This document shows positions 7,992 through 15,273 of a stretch of DNA of 64,000 nt, in pieces. Below the pieces are notes generated by a model, which saw nothing but the letters and a program-made list of their open reading frames with translations, ran no database searches and was not told where the DNA came from. Made by a program: the position numbers and the translations under genes. The stretch is from JANQQJ01 sp046290575 (GTDB lineage: Bacteria > Pseudomonadota > Alphaproteobacteria > SMXS01): the NCBI GenBank assembly GCA_046290575.1, contig JBKAGX010000004.1, positions 1-64,000 of the forward strand. The letters run 5' to 3'. Each line of letters opens with the position of its first letter. Within the stretch, counting starts at the first letter, position 1.

Positions 7992-9455
7992 TTGCTTGAG
8001 ATCACCGAACAGGTTCTGGGACAAAACGCGCTGCGTCACCCTGCGCCGGGCGCACCGGACTGGACCCGACCGCTCGACAACCCCTATCTCCATGGCGTTT
8101 ATGCGCCGTTGGCGTGTGAAAGTGAGGCCGAGGTTTTGCAGGTCGTCGGAGACCTGCCGCGTGATCTGAACGGGACCTATCTGCGCAACGGGCCGAACCC
8201 GGCGCTGCCGCCGGCCAATCGCTACCACTGGTTCGACGGGGACGGCATGGTGCATGCAGTGCGGTTTGAGGACGGCGCGGCCAGCTATCGCAGCCGCTGG
8301 ATTCATACCGCCGGTTTCGACCGGGAAGCAGACGCAGGGCAAGCAATGTGGCCCGGGATGATGGGCCCGTTCGACTTTTCGTTGCCCGGTGGCCCGATCA
8401 AGGACACTGCCAATACGGATCTGCTGGCCGTGGGGCGCAAGGTCATGGCGCTGTGGTACAATGCAGGTACGCCCTATTGGATCGACCCGGAAAGCCTGGA
8501 AACGCTGGGACCCGAGACATTTGACGGTCAGGTCACACACTCGATCTCTGCGCACGCGAAGTATGACGAGCAGACCGGCGAGGTGCTGTTTTTCACCTAT
8601 GGCGACAAACCGCCCTATATGACCTTGGGGGTCGTATCGCCCGAAGGGCGCTTGCTGCGCAGGCTTTCAGTGGATCTGCCAGGGCCGCGCCTGCCGCATG
8701 ATATGGGGTTCACGCCCAACTATGCGGTCATGCACGACCTGCCATTCTTTCATGATCCGGAGATTCTCAGGCAGCACAAGAAACGGGTGATCCGCTTTCA
8801 CCGGAACCTCCCGGCGCGTTTCGGTTTGGTGCGGCGTGATGGGATCGGCGAGACCCGGTGGTTCGAGGCCGAGCCCTGCTACATCTATCACGTGGTAAAC
8901 TGCTGGGAAGAGGGCGATGAGGTCGTCATGGACGCCTGCCGCTGCGACGATCCACTGCCCAGACCAAACCCGGATGAGGGTGAGCTGGCATCGATGCTCG
9001 CCTACTTGCGGCTACAGGCGACGCTGCACCGCTGGCGGTTCAATCTGAAGACAGGCGAATCCCGTGAAGAACGCCTTGATGACCTGAGCGCAGAGTTCCC
9101 CATTATCAACAATGCGGTTGGCGGCCAGCGCTCGCGCTATTGCTACAGTCAGATCATTCCGGAAGCGCCCACACTGACGTTCACGGGGCTGGTGAAATAC
9201 GACACGGCGAACGGCCGCTCGTGGCGCTATGAATACGGCGAAGGCGTATTCGGGTCAGAAGCTGCTTTTGCAGCGCGTGATGGCGCCTCCTCGGAAGATG
9301 ACGGCTATGTCATGGCGTATGTCACCGACAGCTCGGACTGGACGTCTTCGTGTCTGGTGTTCGACGCGCAGCAGATCCAGGCCGGTCCGTTGTGCCGCGT
9401 CAAATTACCGGTTCGTGTTCCCGCTGGCTTCCACGCCACCGTGGTACGGCCATAA
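7992..9455 (+). CDS. Carotenoid cleavage dioxygenase family protein
   Basis: RPE65/lignostilbene dioxygenase family, a seven-bladed beta-propeller non-haem iron enzyme that cleaves a conjugated double bond. Characteristic segments are GTYLRNGPNPALPP then HWFDGDGMVHAV near the N-terminus, and iron-ligand His candidates in HSISAHAKYD, LPHDMGF...MHDLPFF, YIYHVVNCWEEGD and the terminal GFHATVVRP. The TTG at 7992 is chosen because it follows GGAGAG by 4 nt; this gives 487 aa, normal for the family. The in-frame ATG at 7941 lacks such a site and would overlap the hpnC leader. Substrate is unknown: carotenoid, apocarotenoid or stilbene. It is divergent from the hopanoid operon. Confidence 0.9.
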   Translation: MLEITEQVLGQNALRHPAPGAPDWTRPLDNPYLHGVYAPLACESEAEVLQVVGDLPRDLNGTYLRNGPNPALPPANRYHWFDGDGMVHAVRFEDGAASYRSRWIHTAGFDREADAGQAMWPGMMGPFDFSLPGGPIKDTANTDLLAVGRKVMALWYNAGTPYWIDPESLETLGPETFDGQVTHSISAHAKYDEQTGEVLFFTYGDKPPYMTLGVVSPEGRLLRRLSVDLPGPRLPHDMGFTPNYAVMHDLPFFHDPEILRQHKKRVIRFHRNLPARFGLVRRDGIGETRWFEAEPCYIYHVVNCWEEGDEVVMDACRCDDPLPRPNPDEGELASMLAYLRLQATLHRWRFNLKTGESREERLDDLSAEFPIINNAVGGQRSRYCYSQIIPEAPTLTFTGLVKYDTANGRSWRYEYGEGVFGSEAAFAARDGASSEDDGYVMAYVTDSSDWTSSCLVFDAQQIQAGPLCRVKLPVRVPAGFHATVVRP

Positions 9456-9466
9456 AAAAGGCCATT

Positions 9467-10810
9467 TTAGAGCCGTGCGGCTTCCAGATCGGCGGTAATG
9501 GTCCGGGCTGCGCGGAAGAAATGATAGGCCGCCCAGACATAGATGAAGAGGAAGCTGAGCATGGTATAGCGCAGCGATTCTGCGCCGAACCACTGGTCCA
9601 TCACGTCGCTGACGATCCCGATGGTCAGTGGCCCCAGGCCCATGCCGATCAGATTGGTAACCAGCAGGAAAATGGCCACCGTTGTGGCCCGCATCCTCAG
9701 CGAGACCATTTGCTGCAGCATGGCGTTGGTCGGCCCCAGATAGCAGGAATAGGCCGCACCCGGCACGATCATCAGCAAAATCGCGATAAGCGAGGATGCG
9801 ACCTCTATCCCGCCAATGCTGTAGGTCGTGGCGGGCATCAACATAATGATGACGGAGAACGGCACTGCCGGCAGGATCGCAAGGGCCGGGATCCGCATGT
9901 ACCAGCGTGGATCGCGGCTGCCCCATTTGTCGGCCAGCCAGCCGCCGAACAAGGCGCCGCCGACGCCGCCAATGATGAAGACCGGTCCAAGCTTGAGGCC
10001 GATTTCAGCCGAGCTCAGGCCGTGTGAGCGTTCAAAAAACGCCGGTATCCAGGTCTGTGATCCATAGCCGCCGAACACAATCAGCGCCGCGCCAATCGTC
10101 ATATGAAACAACGAGCGCCGCTGCCGGATGAAACGCAGAACCTCCATGAAGTTGGGGATCGGATCGTCCATAGCATGCAGCTTGTCCGACAGGCCCCGCG
10201 GTGGCTCGCGCAATGTAAAGTGAACGACGACTGCGACGAGCACGCCCGGCAGTCCGACCACATAAAGGGCGACCCGCCAGTCATAGACTTCGTTGATGTA
10301 GCCGCCCAGGCCATATCCCATCAGTGTGCCGAGCGGTACGCCCAGACCGAACACGCCCATGGCAAAGGCGCGTTTTCCCTGCGGGAAATAGTCTGCGATG
10401 ATCGATTGAGAAGGCGGTACGCAGCCGGCCTCGCCGACACCGACGCCCATGCGGGCGATCAGAAGTTGCCAGAAATTCCCGGCTAGGCCGCAGACCGCCG
10501 TCATGGCGCTCCAGAGCGTCAGTGAAATCGTGATGATGCGGGCACGGTTGTGGCGATCGGCCAGCCGCGCGATCGGAATACCCAGCGTGGCGTAGAAGAT
10601 GGCAAAGGCAAAGCCGGACATGGCGCCGGCCTGCGTGTCCGAAAGGTTCAAATCCTCGGTGATCGAATTCAGCAGGATCGCGATGATATTGCGGTCCATA
10701 TGGCTGAACGCATAAACGACCGTCAGCAGGCCCAGCGCATACCAGCGATATGAGGTTGAATACGTCTCCTCGGCACTGTCCGGGGCATCGGTGTTCGGTG
10801 TCGCGGTCAG
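9467..10810 (-). CDS. MFS transporter (spinster-like), non-canonical start
   Basis: Twelve-helix major facilitator, about 447 aa if begun at CTG 10810. The first ATG (10699) would begin at MDRNI, in the loop after helix 1. The upstream frame clearly encodes the missing helix (RWYALGLLTVVYAFSH), but no ATG, GTG or TTG occurs between the frame's stop codon and 10699. The loop motif GIPIARLADRHNRARII after helix 2, GVGVGEAGCVPPSQSIIADY in helix 4, and LREPPRG after helix 6 are typical of the spinster-like sugar/lipid group. Substrate is not deducible. It converges on the carotenoid oxygenase gene and is divergent from the DsbA-like gene. The start is either CTG or disturbed by an indel (see findings). 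Confidence 0.85.
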   Translation of the reverse strand: MTATPNTDAPDSAEETYSTSYRWYALGLLTVVYAFSHMDRNIIAILLNSITEDLNLSDTQAGAMSGFAFAIFYATLGIPIARLADRHNRARIITISLTLWSAMTAVCGLAGNFWQLLIARMGVGVGEAGCVPPSQSIIADYFPQGKRAFAMGVFGLGVPLGTLMGYGLGGYINEVYDWRVALYVVGLPGVLVAVVVHFTLREPPRGLSDKLHAMDDPIPNFMEVLRFIRQRRSLFHMTIGAALIVFGGYGSQTWIPAFFERSHGLSSAEIGLKLGPVFIIGGVGGALFGGWLADKWGSRDPRWYMRIPALAILPAVPFSVIIMLMPATTYSIGGIEVASSLIAILLMIVPGAAYSCYLGPTNAMLQQMVSLRMRATTVAIFLLVTNLIGMGLGPLTIGIVSDVMDQWFGAESLRYTMLSFLFIYVWAAYHFFRAARTITADLEAARL

Positions 10811-10965
10811 TGTTCGTCTCGCATTTCAGAAGGGATTGATGACGTTGTAGGGTGGCGTTTGGGCGGTGGCAAGGCGGCGCGTGGCAGAAAAATGTTGCAA
10901 TGGCATGACCCGGCGGCAGGATAGCGCGCCATTGTGTTGTCTATACGGACCAAGGGGAGAATCCG
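10811..10965. other. Divergent intergenic region, MFS / DsbA-like
   Basis: About 155 bp between two divergent genes. The rightward gene has AGGGGAG at 10953-10959. An ATG at 10824 on the minus strand opens a five-codon frame that is one base out of register with the MFS frame. No clear operator was seen. Confidence 0.35.
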
Positions 10966-11574
10966 ATTAGCGCGCCGATCGAATTCTATTTCGACTTTAT
11001 TTCGCCATTCGGTTTCTTTGCCGCACGGCAGATCGATGATCTGGCGGCGAAGCATGGCCGGACGGTCGACTGGAAGCCGTTTAATCTGCGGACCGCTGCG
11101 ATGACGGTCGGGTTTGACCGTCCCATGGTCGCCTATCCCATAAAGGGGGCGTATTACACCCATGACATTCCGCGCATGGCGCGGCTGTTTGGCATTGACC
11201 CATGGAATGTGTCCGATATCCGGGCGCTCAAACCGGCGGTCGGTGCGCGGGCGTTCTATTGGGTCAAGGATCAGGACGCGCAAAAGGCCAAGCAACTCGC
11301 GCTTTGGCTTTACGGGAAGATCTATTCCGAAGCGGTTGCGATGGACGATCCTGATATGATTGCCGATTATGTGGCGGGCATGGGGCTCGACGGCAATGCG
11401 CTTAAAGAAGCCCTGGCAAGTGAAGACCTCAAAGCGCGGTATAAGACCGTAACGCAAGAGGCGATGGACAAGGGCGTGTTCGGCTCGCCGTTCTTTATCG
11501 TTGATGGGGAGCCGTTCTTCGGCTCCGACAGACTTTGGATGATCGATAAGTGGTTGGCTGATGGTGGCTGGTGA
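10966..11574 (+). CDS. DsbA-fold 2-hydroxychromene-2-carboxylate isomerase family protein, apparent ATT start
   Basis: Thioredoxin-fold kappa-GST/HCCA isomerase family, 202 aa. The N-terminus IEFYFDFISPFGFFAAR carries the Ser-Pro that replaces the CXXC of DsbA. Later KPFNLR and the C-terminal FGSPFFIVDGEPFFGSDRL are typical. Members use glutathione to isomerise ring-cleavage products or act in other acyl/aromatic catabolism; the substrate here is unknown. An in-frame ATG occurs only at 11101, which would delete the active site. The expected start position holds ATT (10966), 6 nt after AGGGGAG, and no GTG or TTG is in frame upstream. The 3' end overlaps the next gene by 14 bp. Confidence 0.85.
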   Translation: MSAPIEFYFDFISPFGFFAARQIDDLAAKHGRTVDWKPFNLRTAAMTVGFDRPMVAYPIKGAYYTHDIPRMARLFGIDPWNVSDIRALKPAVGARAFYWVKDQDAQKAKQLALWLYGKIYSEAVAMDDPDMIADYVAGMGLDGNALKEALASEDLKARYKTVTQEAMDKGVFGSPFFIVDGEPFFGSDRLWMIDKWLADGGW

Positions 11575-12571
11575 TTTCGAAAGTGCGCTCGGTGCGGCAA
11601 CGGCAAAATATGTGGACGGGGCGACCGGTATTACCGGTCTGCAGCGTCTGACGGCGGGCGCGTCACAGGAGACCTGGTCGTTTGATGCGGTGACGGGGCA
11701 GGGGACTGTACCGCTTATCCTGCGGCGGTCGCCCGGCGGTGTGCCGGAAAGCGAGGCCAAGGCCATCAGCCAGCAGAATGAGGCCAAAGTTGTTCAGATC
11801 TGCTTCAACCATGGCGTCAAGGCGCCGGAAATTCTGTTTACGCTGGAAGAGGCGGATGATCTGGGTGTTGGCTATGTCATGGCCCGCATTGAGGGCGAAA
11901 CACTGGCGCCGCGTATTCTGCGCGACGATACCTATGCGGACGCCCGGCCCAAACTGGCGGGACAGTGCGGTGAAATTCTGGCGCCGATTCATGCGGTGCC
12001 GCGCGACGAAGTCGATTTTCTCGATGAAATCACCCCGCAGGACCATTGGGAAAATACGTGGGAGGCCTATGATAAGTACTTTCTGGAGTGGTCACCCTCG
12101 CCGGTGTTCGAATACGCGTTTGCGTGGCTGAAGGAGCGCGTGCCCGACCGTGACCGGGTCACGCTGGTGCATGGCGACTTTCGTAATGGCAATCTGATGT
12201 TTGGGCCGGAAGGGGTACGCGCCGTGCTCGATTGGGAAATCGCGCATATCGGTGATCCGATGGAAGATCTGGCCTGGATCTGCGTCAACTCCTGGCGCTT
12301 CGGCAATATCGACAAGCCGGTGGGTGGCTTCGGCGAGCGCGAGGATATGTTCGATGGCTATGAGCGCGCCAGCGGCATCAAGGTCGATCCCGAGCGGGTC
12401 AAATACTGGGAGATTTTCGGCAGCCTGCGCTGGGGTGTGACGTGCCGCGGCATGGCCTTTACCCATCTGACCGGCCATGACCGCTCCGTCGAACGGCCCG
12501 CCATTGGCCGCCGGTCGTCCGAGTGCGAAGCCGATTTGATGATCCTGCTGGGAGGCGCCGATGCGTCCTGA
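11561..12571 (+). CDS. APH-family phosphotransferase (LvaA/ACAD10-11-type acyl-CoA kinase)
   Basis: Aminoglycoside-phosphotransferase-fold kinase, 336 aa. The catalytic HGDFRNGNLMF (His204-Asp206) and Mg-binding DWE (Asp224) followed by IGDPMEDLAW are intact; an N-terminal LTAGASQETW precedes the nucleotide-binding lobe. This subfamily, unlike antibiotic kinases, works on acyl-CoAs: LvaA in Pseudomonas putida phosphorylates 4-hydroxyvaleryl-CoA together with the small protein LvaB, and mammalian ACAD10/11 carry the same domain. It overlaps the upstream gene by 14 bp and the downstream DUF6285 gene by 11 bp, so the three are one operon. The function as a hydroxyacyl-CoA kinase is inferred from family and partner. 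Confidence 0.85.
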   Translation: MVAGDFESALGAATAKYVDGATGITGLQRLTAGASQETWSFDAVTGQGTVPLILRRSPGGVPESEAKAISQQNEAKVVQICFNHGVKAPEILFTLEEADDLGVGYVMARIEGETLAPRILRDDTYADARPKLAGQCGEILAPIHAVPRDEVDFLDEITPQDHWENTWEAYDKYFLEWSPSPVFEYAFAWLKERVPDRDRVTLVHGDFRNGNLMFGPEGVRAVLDWEIAHIGDPMEDLAWICVNSWRFGNIDKPVGGFGEREDMFDGYERASGIKVDPERVKYWEIFGSLRWGVTCRGMAFTHLTGHDRSVERPAIGRRSSECEADLMILLGGADAS

Positions 12572-12938
12572 CCGCCCTACTGCTGATGAACTGCTGGAAG
12601 CCGTCGAGGAATTTCTCCGCGAGCGCGCAATTCCCGAGCTGGAAGGCCAATCGTCGTTTCATGCCCGTGTCGCGGCCAATGTCATTGGCACCGTCCGCCG
12701 GGAAGTCGCTGGATCGCCGGATGTCGAAGCAGATCAGCACGCCCGCCTGCTCGCTTTGTTGAAGCATGATGGCGACGTGGAAGCGTTAAACCGGGAACTC
12801 TGCGAGCAGATCCGGGCAGGGGACTGGGACCTGTCCGACTCCGCCTTGCTGGACCATCTGCGGCAAGTGGCGATCGAAAATCTGGGCGTCGATAATCCGC
12901 GTTATTCGGCTTACAAGCGCCTTACCGGGCAGGGTTAG
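12561..12938 (+). CDS. DUF6285 protein, LvaB-like partner of the kinase
   Basis: Small acidic helical protein, 125 aa, beginning RPTADELLEAVEEFLRE and containing FHARVAANVIGTVRRE, as in DUF6285 proteins. In the levulinate pathway the comparable small protein LvaB is needed for the LvaA kinase to phosphorylate 4-hydroxyacyl-CoA. Here it overlaps the kinase gene by 11 bp, the arrangement expected for an obligate partner. No catalytic motif is visible. Its stop overlaps the end of the convergent tetR gene by 4 bp. DUF6285 identity is from recalled family features, not a search. Confidence 0.75.
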   Translation: MRPDRPTADELLEAVEEFLRERAIPELEGQSSFHARVAANVIGTVRREVAGSPDVEADQHARLLALLKHDGDVEALNRELCEQIRAGDWDLSDSALLDHLRQVAIENLGVDNPRYSAYKRLTGQG

Positions 12939-13600
12939 CCCCGACCGCGTTGGGTCAGCAAATCGCTCATCATCTGCTTTAGAAGATCAAGCACGGCCTC
13001 TTCGCGTTTGGCCTCTTCCTTGCCGAAATTGCACGCGGCCAGCCCCTCAATGGCGACGCGCAGCAGGTCGCGCGCGACATCCCAGGTGTCGTCGGGCACT
13101 TCCGAGAGTTCCTTGTAGACTTCGCGCCCGACATCACGGCGTCGTCGGTCATACCGTTTGGCGGCCTTGTCGACGATGGGTTTCAGTTCGGGCGCGGTGC
13201 GGGCCGCGGCCTGCAGTTCCTGCCAGGCGACAAAAAGCGGGTGTTTGACGAACCTCCAGTAAATATCGACACCGCCGGCGAACCGGTTGGCGGATTCCGG
13301 CATTTTGCGGAGTTCTTCCGCATAGGTCTCAATCCACTGGTCGATCATATGATCTATGGAGGCGCCCAGCACATCTCCGGTGGTCGGGAAATAATACTGC
13401 ACGGCACCGCGCGTGACGCCGGCGCGTTTGGCGATCTCTGTCGTCGTTGTCCGGTGATACCCCAGTTCCAGGAAACACTGGACGGTCGCGTCAAGAATAC
13501 CGTTACGCGTGGCCACGCTCTTGCGGGTCTGGAACTTCCGGGGTTCTGTGTCGGATGAAATGGGGTCTTGTTTCGTCACAATAAGATCACTGTCTTGCAT
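12935..13600 (-). CDS. TetR family transcriptional regulator
   Basis: TetR repressor, 221 aa. The N-terminal DNA-binding helix-turn-helix is plain: ATVQCFLELGYHRTTTTEIA, then AGVTRGAVQYYF (about residues 38-70). The C-terminal ligand domain is of ordinary length and gives no clue to ligand. It converges on the kinase operon (4-bp overlap) and faces the nitronate monooxygenase gene across a 194-bp gap. Candidate targets are therefore itself and that gene. A 10-bp perfect palindrome lies 9 bp upstream of its start. Confidence 0.92.
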   Translation of the reverse strand: MQDSDLIVTKQDPISSDTEPRKFQTRKSVATRNGILDATVQCFLELGYHRTTTTEIAKRAGVTRGAVQYYFPTTGDVLGASIDHMIDQWIETYAEELRKMPESANRFAGGVDIYWRFVKHPLFVAWQELQAAARTAPELKPIVDKAAKRYDRRRRDVGREVYKELSEVPDDTWDVARDLLRVAIEGLAACNFGKEEAKREEAVLDLLKQMMSDLLTQRGRG

Positions 13601-13608
13601 ACACTGGC

Positions 13609-13618
13609 TTTAGCTAAA
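13609..13618. promoter_or_regulatory. Candidate TetR operator palindrome
   Basis: TTTAGCTAAA, a perfect 10-bp palindrome 9 bp upstream of the tetR start in an otherwise GC-rich region. Short for a TetR operator and not repeated elsewhere in the gap, so only a candidate. Confidence 0.25.
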
Positions 13619-13794
13619 CATGTCGTCGGTGCAGCGCCAAGCTGAATTCTGCACGGATAACTTTTTTTGGGTAGCCGCGGTATCAGGCTTCCTGAGCGGT
13701 CATGCGTGACTGTTAGCCGTTGATTTGGTGGGCACACTATGCACGATGTGCGGCCCAAGATAACCCGCCAAATAACCAGATGTTGAGGAAGCCC

Positions 13795-14733
13795 ATGAAC
13801 CGAGTACTCGAACACCTCGGGACGCAGTACCCGATCATCCAGTCGCCGATGGGTTTTATCGCCCGCTCACAACTGGCGTCCGCCGTATCCAACGCCGGCG
13901 GTATGGGGATTATTGAGACCTCATCAGGTGAAATCGAGCAGTGCATGGAAGAAATCCGCAAGATGCGCGATCTGACCGACAGGCCGTTCGGCGTCAATCT
14001 CGCGCTGCTGTTCCTGCGCGACGAGGCGATGATCGACATGGTGATCGACGAAGGCGTCAAATTTATCACCACATCGGCGGGGAATCCGGCGAAGTATATC
14101 GACCGGCTGAAGAAGCATGACATCATCGTCTATCACGCCGTGCCGACGGCTGAGATGGCGCTGAAAGCAGCAAACGCAGGCGTGGATGGCTTGATTGTCG
14201 AGGGTGCCGAAGGGGGCGGATTCAAGAACCCTGAAGAAGTTTCATTGCCCGTGCTGCTGCAGACCATCCGCGATCAGACAGATATCCCCATGGTGGCTGC
14301 CGGCGGAATCGTTGATGGGCGTGGTATGGCGGCAGCGTTCGCGGCCGGGGCGGAAGCCATTCAGATGGGCACCCGTTTTGTCAGCGCACTGGAGAGCCCG
14401 GTGCATATCAACTTCAAGAACGCCATTGTCGATTCTGTGGAGACTGGGACGGTGGTGCTCAACAAGAAATCGTCCCCCTGTGTGCGCGCGCTCAAGACCG
14501 AGCGCACCATGGCGATCCATGAGGCGGGTGTGATGGAACGCTCCGTCGTGTTCGGCGATATCCTCGACCTTTACTTTGGCGGGGACATGGAATCGAGCGT
14601 CGGCCTGGCCGGGCAGGGCGCGGGCATGATCAACGAGATCAAACCCGTAAAAGAGATCATCGACGAAACGGTCGAGGGCTTCTTCGAGATCGCCGGGCGC
14701 TTCGCCGCGATGTCTCAGGCGAAGGCATTTTAG
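13795..14733 (+). CDS. Nitronate monooxygenase / 2-nitropropane dioxygenase family protein
   Basis: FMN-dependent TIM-barrel protein, 312 aa from the ATG at 13795 (GAGGA upstream at about 13783-13787; an earlier in-frame ATG at 13720 lacks a site). The N-terminus YPIIQSPMGFIA, the glycine-rich VEGAEGGGF, and MVAAGGIVDGRGMAAA followed by GAEAIQMGTRF are the flavin/phosphate-binding features of the family. Members oxidise alkyl nitronates, and several relatives act as enoyl reductases or unknown oxidoreductases, so the substrate is open. It neighbours tetR divergently and may be its target. Confidence 0.85.
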   Translation: MNRVLEHLGTQYPIIQSPMGFIARSQLASAVSNAGGMGIIETSSGEIEQCMEEIRKMRDLTDRPFGVNLALLFLRDEAMIDMVIDEGVKFITTSAGNPAKYIDRLKKHDIIVYHAVPTAEMALKAANAGVDGLIVEGAEGGGFKNPEEVSLPVLLQTIRDQTDIPMVAAGGIVDGRGMAAAFAAGAEAIQMGTRFVSALESPVHINFKNAIVDSVETGTVVLNKKSSPCVRALKTERTMAIHEAGVMERSVVFGDILDLYFGGDMESSVGLAGQGAGMINEIKPVKEIIDETVEGFFEIAGRFAAMSQAKAF

Positions 14734-14849
14734 GCACTCTCTACGCTCACATTGCACGGGGGCCTGAACAAGGAAGCATCAACCGTTCGCCTCGAGTGGC
14801 GGGCGCGTTAGATACCGTCGTATCGAGAGGCGCAAGCGACGTCGTCTAC

Positions 14850-15203
14850 CTACTCTTCCAGTGACTGGATGTAGGCCAGCAGGCTTTCGATTTCGTTCCG
14901 GCTGAGTGCGATCCCTTTCATGGGGTAATGCGGATTGATCAGGAACCCGCGGTAGAACTCTGGATTATCCGCGACGGCTGCCGCCAGCGTCTGAAAGGGT
15001 GGGGCTGAGTCCAGTGCATGCTCGGACACACCGGTTCCGGTCACATGACACGCATTGCACCACATTTCCGCCAGATCGGCGCCCTGTTGCACAAGGGGAT
15101 AGAGCGGCGGGCTGTCACTCTGCGCAGCCTCTTGGGCGTGTGAGCCGACGGTGATCGCGGCGACAACGCCGATGATGATGGCTGTTAATGGTCCTTTTTT
15201 CAT
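14850..15203 (-). CDS. Secreted monohaem cytochrome c
   Basis: Class I c-type cytochrome precursor, 117 aa from the ATG at 15203. A Sec signal peptide (MKKGPLTAIIIGVVAAITV, cleavage after SHA) precedes one haem motif CNACH (about residues 49-53). The probable axial Met is in HYPMKGIA (Met95). The mature protein is small and periplasmic, an electron carrier. It lies about 70 bp downstream of the thiolase-like gene on the same strand. The 116 bp on its 3' side, between it and the convergent nitronate monooxygenase gene, holds nothing recognisable. Confidence 0.88.
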   Translation of the reverse strand: MKKGPLTAIIIGVVAAITVGSHAQEAAQSDSPPLYPLVQQGADLAEMWCNACHVTGTGVSEHALDSAPPFQTLAAAVADNPEFYRGFLINPHYPMKGIALSRNEIESLLAYIQSLEE

Positions 15204-15273
15204 ATCGATCCTTATACGCAAAAGTTGACGTGTGGACGTTGCGCCTGATCAAGACATAGGCGTCTGCATGGGC

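Noticed and set aside
9456..9466. Possible terminator GGCCATAAAAAAGGCC between the carotenoid oxygenase and MFS genes
   Set aside because: The stem is only 4 bp and self-complementary GGCC; no T-tract follows a stable hairpin.
10807..11787. Long minus-strand frame (326 codons) opposite the DsbA-like and kinase genes
   Set aside because: It is antisense to conserved genes, and its residues show no family features; it is a high-GC shadow.
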